Assembly: GCA_964503085.1 (NCBI GenBank)
Contig: CAZCYQ010000011.1
Span: 13,572 to 77,571 of the forward strand
From: Bin80 sp964503085
GTDB taxonomy: Bacteria > Bacteroidota > Rhodothermia > Rhodothermales > Bin80
DNA length: 64,000 nt
Reading direction: 5' to 3'
The notes below the pieces were generated by a model. It was given only the letters and a program-made list of their open reading frames with translations. It was not told the DNA's origin and did no database searches. This document shows positions 16,522-26,074 of the stretch, one piece after another. Both the position numbers and the translations under genes were made by a program. The stretch's first letter is position 1. Each line of letters starts with the position of its first letter.

Positions 16522-16968
16522 ATGAAACTCAATATCTGGACACTATTCATCTTTTTTTCTCTAGTCGCGCCGTCACGACTACTTGCCCAGGAACCACCTG
16601 ACCGTTTCATGCTGGAAGCTGGATTCGTCGGAGGAACCGGGGAAGCTTGCCCTGCGCATTACATTCGCGTCACCGGACAGGTCGTTGGTCCGCTGTCACT
16701 TTACGGTATGGTGGAGAATTATAGATGTCAGGACCTAACGGGATCAGCAATCCGAATCGGAGTTTCAGTGTTGACAGCTCGCTCCAATTGGCTTGTGCGA
16801 CCAGAATTAAGAACAGGTATTGAGTACGATGGGGGGACTGTTTCCCAGACTTTCGGGGCGGGTTTGGTTCTTGGGCGACGCTACGGAGCACGTACCACCA
16901 TCCATCTGGGAAATGTGTTTGATGATCCTATTGTCCTCTTTCAAATGGGCGGATACCTTCGTTTTTAA
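16522..16968 (+). CDS. Small outer-membrane beta-barrel-like exported protein
   Basis: From ATG at 16522 the product is 148 residues, beginning MKLNIWTLFIFFSLVAPSRL, a clear signal peptide ending at LLAQ. The mature part alternates hydrophobic and polar residues (RFMLEAGFVGGTGEA, IRVTGQVVGPLSLYGMVENY, IGVSVLTARSNWLVRPELRT, AGLVLGRRYGARTTIHLGNV) and ends in a phenylalanine (GGYLRF), typical of a small outer-membrane barrel. Two cysteines lie in GEACPAHY and YRCQD. The frame is open 76 codons further upstream, but that part is not protein-like and the signal peptide decides the start. No specific family was recognised. Confidence 0.7.
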   Translation: MKLNIWTLFIFFSLVAPSRLLAQEPPDRFMLEAGFVGGTGEACPAHYIRVTGQVVGPLSLYGMVENYRCQDLTGSAIRIGVSVLTARSNWLVRPELRTGIEYDGGTVSQTFGAGLVLGRRYGARTTIHLGNVFDDPIVLFQMGGYLRF

Positions 16969-17424
16969 CCACACCATGGCCAATAAATTCTTTCCCCTAC
17001 CTCAATATGGGGTCTCCTCATCGTGGGAATTAATTACATTCTTTCGCGAACATTGAAATAATACTTCTGGCACCCACATTCCGGTGAGTTTAAAAGGTTG
17101 CTTATGAACAGGGTGTCATATGCCACATTCTAAGGGGAAGACCCGATAAATGAGTTTGAAGTCTTTGTAAGATCTGTTATCGCTAAGCGAGGCCCGTGAT
17201 CGCACGCAATGACAGTGGAAGCATCAAAACAAAGATTGTCGCTACCTTGTGCAGAAGATCATGTACGAACCCCAGACACTATAGCCAGTTGTGTCAGGCT
17301 ACTGGTACCGAACCTAACCGTTTATCCGTACTTTCAGGGAGTTGAATGAAGGCAGACAGTGCTTTATCTGGTGGCTGGGTGCAAAAAGGTACTGAACGAG
17401 GTTCCCCTAACGGATAATCTACCC
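16969..17424. other. Intergenic region
   Basis: Between the small barrel gene and the large fusion lipoprotein gene. The frame of the latter is open to 17359, but its signal peptide starts at 17425. No repeats, RNA genes or clear promoter boxes were recognised. Confidence 0.55.
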
Positions 17425-20400
17425 ATGAAAAACTTGATTCCAGTAGTGGTTGTTGTTGCCCTTGCAGGCTGCACATCCAGTGCAACCGAGACTTCTCGCC
17501 TGAGAGCCTTAAAGGCGGATAATCAGGTTATTGTACTGAACGATGTGCGTGGAGATACCGCGCTGGTGGTGCAGTCTGCGCAGGACTTCAGGCCGTTTTT
17601 GCATCCGATCCTGACGCCGGATGGTGAGACTTCAGTGACACAATTCAGTCCTGACCATCATCGCCATCAGACCGGCCTGTACTGGGGCTTCACACGGCTG
17701 AATGGTCGGGATTACTTCCATCACCCAGAGGGAGATTATTGGCAAAGAGATACTGTTATGGTAACTAGAGCCGCCGGAGACACGATTGGCTGGGCTACCG
17801 TCTATAATCTACTTGATGAGAACGGCAATGCTGTTCTCCAGGAAACTCAGAACTGGACTATGTACGAAGCAGACAGTGCGGTTGTACTGGATTTGGTCTG
17901 GACAGGCAAGGCCATCAGCGACATTGTTGTCGGCGAATTTGATTACGGCGGGCTGTTTCTACGGATGCCCTGGGCTCCGGGTATGGAAGGCCGTGCAGTG
18001 AATGCTGCACGACAGCGCAATCATTTTGCTGAGGGCGAGCGGGCCATGTGGATGGATGTCGGTCTTGCGCTGCCGGGGCGCGAAGATATGGCCCATGTAG
18101 CCATATTTGATCATCCTGATAATGCGGATTTCCCGCAACCCTGGCGTGTAGACGGTCAACTGGGGGTAGGGCCCGTTCGTGCCAGACTTGGCGACTGGAC
18201 CATTGAAGCCGGTAATACGGAAACCATCCGGCACCGTTTACTCGTGTACACGGGAGAAATGAGTGACATCACGATGCGGGAAAAATGGGAGGACTATGCA
18301 GACCGCTCCGGTGCAATGTATTCCACCGCGTCCCTATGGGGATTGGCACAGCAGGAAGCACGAGAAGCAGAATTCCTGACCCCCACAGCAGCAGCGGAGA
18401 TGATGACGCTGAAGGAGGGCTACGAGGTTAACGCATGGGCCGGTGAACCACTGCTCACGCAGCCCATGGCATTTGCCTGGGATGATCAAGGGCGGTTGTG
18501 GGTAGCGGAGAATCGAGACTACGAATCACGTCAGACAGGATTCTCCGGGTCTGGAGATAGCCGCATCGTGATCCTGGAAGATACCGATCGCGATGGCACC
18601 GCAGATGTTCGAAAAGTTTTTATGGAAGGGATCGCTTTTCCGAGTGCACTAGCCATAGGATTTGATGGGGTATTTCTTGGTGCCCCGCCCCACCTGCTCT
18701 TTATTCCCGATCGCAATGGCGACGACCGTGCAGATGTCAATGACATTGAGATCCGCCTTACCGGCTGGGGGATTCGGGACAGGCACGAAACGATTAACAG
18801 TTTTCATTGGGGGCCAGATGGATGGCTCTATGGCCTTGAAGGATTTGCCACGTCATCGGTTATAAGAAAGCCAGGGCCGGAAGCACGGCTCTATGGACAT
18901 AAAGACGCCTTCCCGGAAGATCTACTGGAGGCCGACGGTGTGGAGATCAATGGTGGCGTATGGCGCTATCATCCGACAAAGGACAAGTTTGAAACGGTGG
19001 CACACGGCTTCAGTAACCCCTGGGGGATTGATTACGATGCACATGGTGAACTCTTTATTAGCGCCTGTGTGATCCCGCATGTTTTCCATGTAACTCCGGG
19101 CGGGATCTACATGCGGCAGGGTGGTACTCACTTAAACCCCCATATTTACGAAGATATTGCTCCTATTGTAGACCACCGACACCGTTCGGCGCACGGGGGC
19201 GCCCGCATCTATCAATCTGACGCATTTGCCCCGGAAGAAACGGGGCGTTTGTTCATGGCCAATTTCCATGAGCACGCAGTCCTGAGTGATGTACTGCATC
19301 CAAGTCGTAGTGGGTTCGTAGCCAGTCACGGAGATGAGTTTATGATGGCACATAATGCTCAATGGGTTGGCTTCAGTATGGAGATAGGCCCAGAGGGAGC
19401 GCTATATGTTCTTGACTGGCACGACGCTGACATCTGTGGCGGGGATGTTCTGGACAAGGATACGGGGAGAATCTTTCGAATTACACCGTCAGAGTCTCAT
19501 GCCGTGGAATGGGATGGTCGTTATGGAGATTTGCGTCAACTCAGTGACCTTGAACTGGCGGAGCTTCAGGAAAGTCGAAGTGACTGGCATGCCCGGCGTG
19601 CCCGTGTAATATTGCAGCACCGGTCAAGCACGCGTGCAATGGATGCCTCAGCCTTGACACATCTGAATACACTTTATGAAACTGGTGCCACAACACCACT
19701 CAGACTGCGTGCGCTGTGGTCGCTGTACATAACAGGCAATTTCTCGCTTGAATCTCTTTCGGGCGCACTGCAGGACGGGAAACCCTACATAAGGGCCTGG
19801 GGCGTTCGATTCATCACAGAACAGGACGTAATAGATTCTGACGTTCTGCTGGCTCTTGAGAGACTTTCCGAGAAGGAGAGCTCTCCCGTCGTACGTAAAT
19901 ACCTCGCAGCTATGCTTCAGCGGATCCCTAATGAGCAGCGCTGGCCAATCATTGCGGCGTTGATGAGCTACCCGGAGGACGGCGAGGACCCAAACATTCC
20001 AACCTTATTATGGACAGGTTTTGAGCCACTAGTGGCGGAAGCTCCTGAACGTGCACTTTTGCTAGTTGAAGATGCGGATGACTATCCGAAAATGACGGAG
20101 TTTGTGGGGCGGCGACTGGTTGGAGCCGGACATATGTCTCCGCTGCTTGCTGCACTACACGCAAGCCGGAATGAGCATCTGCTGCGTGGTATGCTGGCGG
20201 GCTTGGAAGGCGCGGGAGATATAGAAGCACCCGAAGAGTGGGATCGTACGTACCGGAGATTGCGACGTAGACGTGAAACTCGCGCGCTGGCTACCACAGT
20301 TGCCCAGCTATTTGGCGATGCAGAAGCTGAACGTGCACTCATGACTGAGGTGATGAATGCTTCATTGTCTTCAGAACGGCGGATTGCGGCGTTGACAACA

Positions 20401-21210
20401 CTTGCACCATCACAACCTGACGCACTAAGACAAGCCCTGTTCGAATTAATTAATGACCCAAGTATGCGAACTGCGTCAATCCAGGCAGTCGCAGCTTTCG
20501 ATGACGAGGAACTGGGGCAACTTCTGCTCTCAATGTACGTGGATGCAACCCCCTCCGAAAAAGAAGCCATCATTCAAACCATGGCATCGCGTCCAGTCTA
20601 CGGATGGATGCTGGTTGAGTCACTCCGTGATGGTTCAATCCAGCGGAATGATATACCTGTCTGGATCGCCCGGCAAATGCGTCGTGTCGTGGGAAGTGGT
20701 TTTGTGGAAATCTGGGGACCGATTGACGAACTTCCAGGAGATAAAGCCGCGGCTTACGCCAGATATCACGCCCTTGTAACGTCCGGAATGGCAGCGGATG
20801 CCACCAATGGACAGATCGTATTTGCGCAGGCTTGCGGAGCATGCCACCAAATGAATGGTGTCGGCGGACTTATAGGCCCGGATCTGACAGGATCTAATCG
20901 AACAGATGTAGACTACCTGCTCAGCAACCTCGTTTACCCGGATGAGTTCATCCAGGACGATTACCGGATGGTGCTCGCAACGACCCGCGGCGGACGTACG
21001 TATGTAGGTACCCTGGTAGGTGAAAGTGACCGCCAGATTACGCTTCGACCCATAGGACAGAATGATGTTGTGCTGAATCGCACCGAAATACAATCACTGG
21101 AGGTATCCGAGGAGTCATTAATGCCGGAGGAATTGCTCTCTGTGCTGTCCGATAAAGAAATTCAAGATCTGTTCGCGTATTTGCGAACCGCCGAGACGTC
21201 AATTCAGTAG
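17425..21210 (+). CDS. PmoA-like / PVC-type dehydrogenase / cytochrome c fusion lipoprotein
   Basis: 1261 residues from ATG at 17425 (MKNLIPVVVVVALAGC, a lipoprotein signal). Four parts can be read. (1) A PmoA/DUF6807-like domain, about 30-290 (PFLHPILTPDGETSVTQFSP, DHHRHQTGLYWGF). (2) A glucose/sorbosone-dehydrogenase-like beta-propeller, about 330-700 (LTQPMAFAWDDQGRLWVAEN, GVWRYHPTKDKFETVAHGFS, FMANFHEHAVLSDV). (3) A helical HEAT-type region, about 710-1080. (4) A C-terminal PVC-type cytochrome c with heme site CGACH near residue 1137 and GLIGPDLTGSNR, EFIQDDYRMVLATTRGGRTY. It is probably a periplasmic sugar or sugar-derivative oxidising enzyme passing electrons to heme. The N-terminal DUF6807 fusion is notable. 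The substrate is unknown. The porV-like gene follows after 35 bases. Confidence 0.87.
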   Translation: MKNLIPVVVVVALAGCTSSATETSRLRALKADNQVIVLNDVRGDTALVVQSAQDFRPFLHPILTPDGETSVTQFSPDHHRHQTGLYWGFTRLNGRDYFHHPEGDYWQRDTVMVTRAAGDTIGWATVYNLLDENGNAVLQETQNWTMYEADSAVVLDLVWTGKAISDIVVGEFDYGGLFLRMPWAPGMEGRAVNAARQRNHFAEGERAMWMDVGLALPGREDMAHVAIFDHPDNADFPQPWRVDGQLGVGPVRARLGDWTIEAGNTETIRHRLLVYTGEMSDITMREKWEDYADRSGAMYSTASLWGLAQQEAREAEFLTPTAAAEMMTLKEGYEVNAWAGEPLLTQPMAFAWDDQGRLWVAENRDYESRQTGFSGSGDSRIVILEDTDRDGTADVRKVFMEGIAFPSALAIGFDGVFLGAPPHLLFIPDRNGDDRADVNDIEIRLTGWGIRDRHETINSFHWGPDGWLYGLEGFATSSVIRKPGPEARLYGHKDAFPEDLLEADGVEINGGVWRYHPTKDKFETVAHGFSNPWGIDYDAHGELFISACVIPHVFHVTPGGIYMRQGGTHLNPHIYEDIAPIVDHRHRSAHGGARIYQSDAFAPEETGRLFMANFHEHAVLSDVLHPSRSGFVASHGDEFMMAHNAQWVGFSMEIGPEGALYVLDWHDADICGGDVLDKDTGRIFRITPSESHAVEWDGRYGDLRQLSDLELAELQESRSDWHARRARVILQHRSSTRAMDASALTHLNTLYETGATTPLRLRALWSLYITGNFSLESLSGALQDGKPYIRAWGVRFITEQDVIDSDVLLALERLSEKESSPVVRKYLAAMLQRIPNEQRWPIIAALMSYPEDGEDPNIPTLLWTGFEPLVAEAPERALLLVEDADDYPKMTEFVGRRLVGAGHMSPLLAALHASRNEHLLRGMLAGLEGAGDIEAPEEWDRTYRRLRRRRETRALATTVAQLFGDAEAERALMTEVMNASLSSERRIAALTTLAPSQPDALRQALFELINDPSMRTASIQAVAAFDDEELGQLLLSMYVDATPSEKEAIIQTMASRPVYGWMLVESLRDGSIQRNDIPVWIARQMRRVVGSGFVEIWGPIDELPGDKAAAYARYHALVTSGMAADATNGQIVFAQACGACHQMNGVGGLIGPDLTGSNRTDVDYLLSNLVYPDEFIQDDYRMVLATTRGGRTYVGTLVGESDRQITLRPIGQNDVVLNRTEIQSLEVSEESLMPEELLSVLSDKEIQDLFAYLRTAETSIQ

Positions 21211-21245
21211 GTTTGGGTGTATACACGTTGAACCTGTAATTCCGA

Positions 21246-22376
21246 ATGTATTTTCGACTCACGGTTTTTCTCCTAGTATTCATCGCCATGATCTGCCCCC
21301 CTGCGTCAGCGCAGCGGATTGCCAAGTATGGAGCAGATTTCCTGGCGGGAGGGGTAGATGCCCGGGCATTGGCCATGGGCGGAGCAAACGTTGCACATAC
21401 GCAGAATGTGTATAGTGTGTACTGGAATCCGTCTGGATTGGCGCACACCGAATACCCCGAAGTTGCCTACATGCATGCAGAGCGCTTTGCTGGGATTGTG
21501 TCGTTTGATTTTGCTGCGGTCGCTTACCCGGTAAGTAGCACTTCCACCGTGGGGGTGAGTTTTTTTCGGAGCGGTGTGAATGACATCAAAAACACCCTTA
21601 ATGCCTGGGATGCAGAGCGTAATCAACCCAAAGCGAACCCTGAATCACACATAACCAGCTTCTCAGCTGCGGATATGGCTTTTCTGGTCAGCTACGCAAG
21701 GCGTCTCAACTCGCGATTGGCCGTCGGTGCATCAGGTAAGATCATCAGACGCACAATTGGAGATTTTGCAGATGCGTGGGGCTATAGTTTTGATGCTGGG
21801 GCTCAGTGGTATGGAGATCGGTTTATGCTTGGTGTACAGATCCAGGACTTATCAACGATGCTCCAAAGCTGGAGTGTGAACACATCGGCCTTCGCCATTG
21901 AAGGCACCAACCCGGATACCGGAGTACCCTATACTTTCAGTGAGGTATTTGACCAGGAGTTACCCACTGGGGACACATTCCTAGTATTGCCGGTGGTTCG
22001 CTTGGGTTCAGGCCTGGTATTACCCGCAGGTTCCCGGAACGCTGTGACCATTGGACTGGATTTGGACGTAGCATTTGACGGGCAGCAGGCGAACGCTTTC
22101 AATCTAGGGGAACTGTCGTTTCATCCAAGATTGGGAGCTGAGTTTTCGTTTCGGAACCTTGTTGCCCTTCGAGCAGGGATCAACCGAATAGCTCAGACGG
22201 ACAATTACGGGCTGGATGTGGTGCCTTCTGTGGGTGCGGGTATACGCCTCAAAACACTATCAATTGATTACGGATTTGGGGACTTCGGGGGACTGGTCCG
22301 TGATTTGGGGTATTCACACAGAATTTCAGTGCACTTTACCTGGAACCGAGAAAAATTCCGTCGACCGTCAGATTAA
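21246..22376 (+). CDS. PorV/PorQ-family outer-membrane protein
   Basis: A 376-residue outer-membrane beta-barrel of the PorV/PorQ (UPF0164-like) type, known in Bacteroidota as part of or related to the type IX secretion apparatus. The signal peptide MYFRLTVFLLVFIAMICPP ends at ASA-QRIAKYG. The family motif follows: FLAGGVDARALAMGGANVAH, then VYSVYWNPSGLAH and the paired SFFRSGVNDI. The rest reads as amphipathic beta strands to a C-terminal VHFTWNREKF. It lies 35 bases after the fusion lipoprotein gene and could be cotranscribed. No other type IX genes are in this window, so a specific secretion role is only inferred from the family. Confidence 0.85.
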   Translation: MYFRLTVFLLVFIAMICPPASAQRIAKYGADFLAGGVDARALAMGGANVAHTQNVYSVYWNPSGLAHTEYPEVAYMHAERFAGIVSFDFAAVAYPVSSTSTVGVSFFRSGVNDIKNTLNAWDAERNQPKANPESHITSFSAADMAFLVSYARRLNSRLAVGASGKIIRRTIGDFADAWGYSFDAGAQWYGDRFMLGVQIQDLSTMLQSWSVNTSAFAIEGTNPDTGVPYTFSEVFDQELPTGDTFLVLPVVRLGSGLVLPAGSRNAVTIGLDLDVAFDGQQANAFNLGELSFHPRLGAEFSFRNLVALRAGINRIAQTDNYGLDVVPSVGAGIRLKTLSIDYGFGDFGGLVRDLGYSHRISVHFTWNREKFRRPSD

Positions 22377-22619
22377 GTAGATGTGCTCCCGTTGAGGTAG
22401 AACGATTCAGCTACCTGTCCGGCCCTCTTGCGGAGGACGTTTGATTGATGTTGACTGCCCCGGATAAAATGGCAGAGACTACCCGAGCTTCCCGGGTTGC
22501 GACGCACCGACAGAGTATAGAACTCTAACCCGAAACAGTGCATGTTATCCGTAATCGGAACCTGCTGTGCTGCACCAGTTAGGTCGAGTGTACTCTCAAT
22601 ATTTTAGACCTTATTTGTA

Positions 22620-23774
22620 ATGTGGAAAACCTTGCTTAGATGGCCTGCAACTATCTGTCTATTGATATTATTCATGTTTGCTCCATTCGGTCAAGTTTCA
22701 CTGGCCTTTGGGCATTCTCTTGAACAATTTGGCCTGAGAAGAATCGTTCATCCCACGAGCGAAAACATTCCAAATGATTTGGACCCCAAGTTCATCCTGG
22801 AACCAGCGCTTGATCCAATCAAGGTCGCCCCAGATATTCTGACCAACGTTGCCATAACGGACACCATTGATATTGGAATCAACGAGGATGGGCCTGATTA
22901 TGAAATGTTGGGAGAGATTAGGGATGTTACTCACGACAGGGACGGACGCTTATATCTCCTCGATGCTTCGGTTGGTACCGTGCGAATTTTCAATTCGGAC
23001 GGTTCATACGCAGGCTCCTTTGGCAAGGCTGGGACAGGCCCGGGAGAACTGACGTATGCCTATAACCTAGCAGTTTCTGATTCAGGCACCGTAGCCGCAG
23101 TTGTAACTGGGTCGGGAGTTACGGTAGTGTTCAAACGGACCGAACGTGGTGACTTTGTATACAGAAATAGTTTTCAGCATTCTGGAATCGTAACTGATGA
23201 TGCTTGCATTATGAATGGACATCTTTACCTGCTGGGGTACAAACCAGATGCAAGTGGAAATATTTACAAACTCTCGCTGGAGGGCGATTTGATAAGCATA
23301 TTCGGACGCTTATACAAATCACGTAATACATTCGTTGTAAGCTCGCTATCTAGTCGTGGCCAGATCGCGTGCATGGGAAGGAGCGGAATAATTGGAGCCA
23401 TTAAGGAACAGGTTCCCGCTTTGACAGGCTACTCAGAGGACGGCTCAGCTTTGTGGACCGTGAGGATTAGAGGCATAAAGCCAGCGCCCGTTGAGGAGCA
23501 TGGCGGAACGCTTACTATTTCGAAGCCAAAGATTGGAGAGAGTTGGCTTTATAGCCTGTTCTCGGACGCGGCTGGAAACTTCAATGTTGTTTATATGGTG
23601 AATTCGGGTGAGCAGCAGCCGGCTCCGTTTCACGTATTCAGAATCAGGGCAAAAGATGGCATGGGAACTTATGCAGGCCATTCACGGGGTTTGAAAGGAA
23701 TACATTCAGACTACGTAGTTCAAAACAGGCCTTTTAGACATCCGAGTGTTCGACTTATAAAGTTAGACGGCTAG
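22620..23774 (+). CDS. Exported 6-bladed beta-propeller (NHL-like) protein
   Basis: A 384-residue protein with an N-terminal hydrophobic signal or anchor (ATICLLILFMFAPFGQVSLA). The propeller repeats are recognisable: EMLGEIRDVTHDRDGRLYLL, TVRIFNSDGSYAGSFGKAGT and GPGELTYAYNLAVSDSG. These are the DGRLYV ... IQVFDSDGKFL ... GXGPGE signatures of the 6-bladed/NHL family common in Bacteroidota. It resembles the products at 43773-44951 and 62600-63781, so the window has three family members. It has no operon partner; 243 bases separate it from the porV-like gene and a 390-base gap follows. A ligand- or protein-binding role at the cell surface is possible; no enzyme motif is seen. Confidence 0.78.
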   Translation: MWKTLLRWPATICLLILFMFAPFGQVSLAFGHSLEQFGLRRIVHPTSENIPNDLDPKFILEPALDPIKVAPDILTNVAITDTIDIGINEDGPDYEMLGEIRDVTHDRDGRLYLLDASVGTVRIFNSDGSYAGSFGKAGTGPGELTYAYNLAVSDSGTVAAVVTGSGVTVVFKRTERGDFVYRNSFQHSGIVTDDACIMNGHLYLLGYKPDASGNIYKLSLEGDLISIFGRLYKSRNTFVVSSLSSRGQIACMGRSGIIGAIKEQVPALTGYSEDGSALWTVRIRGIKPAPVEEHGGTLTISKPKIGESWLYSLFSDAAGNFNVVYMVNSGEQQPAPFHVFRIRAKDGMGTYAGHSRGLKGIHSDYVVQNRPFRHPSVRLIKLDG

Positions 23775-23872
23775 TGTTTTGGCGAATTATTTATATGTTG
23801 GGAGTCAAGAAACGAAATCTCTTTTACTTAAATCCGCTTCCAATTTGGCCAACCCAGGCAAAGGATTGAGTC
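23775..23872. other. Short intergenic gap
   Basis: Between the propeller gene and the TnpB-like remnant; nothing was recognised. Confidence 0.5.
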
Positions 23873-24160
23873 CTATAAGTTTGAACACCTGCTGCTACGT
23901 TGCACTGAATTCCTTGAATTCGTCTCCTCGCTTCGAGTGAGGCGTTTCCGGTATTGGACAACCTTATGCTGGTAACGTATTAGTCTGGTACCAATACGCC
24001 GGGGATCTGGCTGGCATCCAGTCTCTTTGTCTCCTTCCGTAGTGACCGTTGCAACCTGCCAGCATTACGATCAATCCCTGCGGCAACAGCATTGTCTGGA
24101 ATTTCTGGTGCATCAATTGTGTTTTCGTAGAAGCAGATCAACTTCTCCTGATCCACCACA
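23873..24160 (-). pseudogene. Frameshifted TnpB (IS200/IS605 OrfB)-like remnant
   Basis: On the minus strand, starting where the TonB receptor gene ends, one frame reads DQEKLICFYENTIDAPEIPD then NAVAAGIDRNAG. The GIDRN part resembles the RuvC-I segment of TnpB proteins, with its catalytic aspartate. At that point the frame is lost; a +1 frame continues QVATVTTEGDKETG ... IRYQHKVVQYRKRLTRS to a stop at 23873-23875, resembling the TnpB helical segment (RYQR-x-x-ARRKKGS pattern). The remnant lacks both the N-terminal half and the rest of the RuvC domain. It looks like a decayed insertion-sequence gene truncated at or near the receptor gene's 3' end. The identification is by motif only. Confidence 0.5.
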
Positions 24161-26074
24161 TCAAGGAGCTTTGGAGACCGAAGCGTTTCTGGCTTGAATA
24201 GCGTAACGTATCGCAACCTGAAATAACGCGCGTGTACGTGCCCCCGCAGGGTGAGCGAGATGCGGGTGATCCAGTAGATTCCGCATTGTGGCACTCAAGC
24301 GCAGTCGCTCCCCCCAGAATCTTTTCTGAACGGTAAGATGCAGATGTACTGCGCCAGGCAGCTGCGTAGTATAAAATTCCGGGTTACCCGCTGCCGCTTC
24401 TTCAAACTCAGCCCAGGTCGTTGCCCCAACATAGCGGAGACGCATATCCAGACTAAATCGATCATTGGGATGAAATTCTCCTCGCCCTCCGATTTGCATT
24501 CGGTTGTACCATGCGCTGCGAAATGCATCCGCATCTGACCATGGATAAGCATAAACGCCGTAGAGTTTCAAGGTAAATCGGTTGGTAATGGGCATGTGAA
24601 TACGGACACTTGTTCGAGCGATCTGGCCATTGGCAGCCACGATGTCCGTAATTGTATCTAAGTGCGTACGGGTTGAGTCGAGTATCGCATGCATGCGTGG
24701 GCGTACGTGATTTGTCAGCTTCCGCAAACCACTACTCAGGTACAGTTTGACCCGGCTACCTGCGGCCCAGGTAACATCCAAAGAATAGGTTGACCTCCGT
24801 CTAGGCATATCCAATGGCATGAAGCGAAGCTCTGCATTCCCAGGACGAAATCCTCTCGTTGCCCAGTCGGCGAATGTCATTTCGGATGCAGGAGCACAAT
24901 TTCTGAGCATCAGCCGCAGATCAAGCCCAATCCGCTCATGCCATGCGCGGGAGAACACTTCATATCCCAATATGCTGTCATCAAGTGATACTGCAGCCAT
25001 GGTGCTCATCCGTAGCCGGTCTGGTGGCCCTACGCTGAGTGTGGCGTCCCCGCGGAACGAGTGAAGCGTATGGCGCACTTGTTCAGGACCAAACAGTGCC
25101 TGCGCCAATACCGTGCCTGCGCCAAACTGAATCGCAGATGTTCCCAGAGAAATCGTTGTATGCAGACGCGCGCGTGCCTGCCGTTGGACAAGATCAGTAG
25201 ATATCAGTTCCGGGTTTTCACGTGTGGTTAATCGTGTAGAGCTGCCCGATATAGAATACCCAAGTAATTTTCGAGCGGAAGACATGAACGCGATCGCGGT
25301 CTCTCGATCGACAGGAATCTCTCTTCCCATAACAGGTGTGAACAACAGATCTTCTGTCCGGCTGACAGCTGCGCTGACCGTGTAATTTGGGGAAGAGGCA
25401 TCAAAGCCGAATGCACGATAAATTATACGCGCATCCTTTTCGCCCCGAAAAAGCTGCAGTACCCGCGGTCGGATGCGAGGATCAGTTACATGATGTTCAT
25501 CGGCGGCTGCCATCCCACGAACATGCCAGTTTCCGGAGCTGCCGGACAGGACACCATGAACTGTAGGGCCGGTACGGTCTACATTGGGCCCTCCGAGTTC
25601 CGTGTATTTGTACGGGCCAGGATCACCGGTTTCATTGCCAGCACCAACTTGTCCCCGCAGGGATAAACCTTTGGGCGGTTTGCACCGGGTAATCTGAACC
25701 GCCCCTCCATGTGCCAACACCCCGTCAATGAGGACGGGGGTTGCATGCAGACGCACTTCACATATTTCCGAAAGTGCTATGGGCAAGGTGTTGAGGCTCT
25801 GGCGATTTAATGCCCGTAAGCTGATCAGCTGCCCATCTATGAACAGACTCCATTCAGGGCTGGCCTCCCAAGATGTCCCCAGAGGCGCAATATCCCAGTG
25901 GTATCCCTCAGTAGAACTGCCAGACCAGTCATCCGCAAGTTCTAGAATATCACTCAGTCTTAGTACGCCGGCCCTGGTAAGGTCTTCCGCATTCAACACC
26001 TGTGCACAAACGCCAATTGCCGCGCTGGCCGCAATCAATAAACAGAATGATGTCCTGCACCAGCAAAGCATCAT
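24161..26074 (-). CDS. TonB-dependent receptor-like outer-membrane protein
   Basis: A 637-residue outer-membrane barrel with a plug-like N-terminus. The signal peptide is MMLCWCRTSFCLLIAASAAI ending GVCAQ. The plug follows: VLNAEDLTRAGVLRLSDILE, then LFIDGQLISLRALNRQSLNT and IALSEICEVRLHATPVLIDG. It has no carboxypeptidase-like domain. A long barrel follows, ending ... ALFQVAIRYAIQARNASVSKAP. Its ATG overlaps the end of the 192-aa gene by four bases and that gene overlaps the Wzi-like gene, forming a leftward three-gene operon of outer-membrane proteins. The missing terminal aromatic residue and the abrupt basic tail beside a transposon remnant hint that the original 3' end was altered. The ligand is unknown. 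Confidence 0.72.
   Translation of the reverse strand: MMLCWCRTSFCLLIAASAAIGVCAQVLNAEDLTRAGVLRLSDILELADDWSGSSTEGYHWDIAPLGTSWEASPEWSLFIDGQLISLRALNRQSLNTLPIALSEICEVRLHATPVLIDGVLAHGGAVQITRCKPPKGLSLRGQVGAGNETGDPGPYKYTELGGPNVDRTGPTVHGVLSGSSGNWHVRGMAAADEHHVTDPRIRPRVLQLFRGEKDARIIYRAFGFDASSPNYTVSAAVSRTEDLLFTPVMGREIPVDRETAIAFMSSARKLLGYSISGSSTRLTTRENPELISTDLVQRQARARLHTTISLGTSAIQFGAGTVLAQALFGPEQVRHTLHSFRGDATLSVGPPDRLRMSTMAAVSLDDSILGYEVFSRAWHERIGLDLRLMLRNCAPASEMTFADWATRGFRPGNAELRFMPLDMPRRRSTYSLDVTWAAGSRVKLYLSSGLRKLTNHVRPRMHAILDSTRTHLDTITDIVAANGQIARTSVRIHMPITNRFTLKLYGVYAYPWSDADAFRSAWYNRMQIGGRGEFHPNDRFSLDMRLRYVGATTWAEFEEAAAGNPEFYTTQLPGAVHLHLTVQKRFWGERLRLSATMRNLLDHPHLAHPAGARTRALFQVAIRYAIQARNASVSKAP

Noticed and set aside
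20082..20573. 163-codon leftward frame inside the large fusion lipoprotein gene
   Set aside because: Lies wholly opposite a conserved coding region and is low-complexity Ser/Ala/Arg.
23980..24294. 104-codon leftward frame overlapping the receptor 3' end, considered as an intact gene
   Set aside because: Its first half is a shadow of the receptor gene; only the part after 24160 is TnpB-like, so it is reported as a remnant instead.
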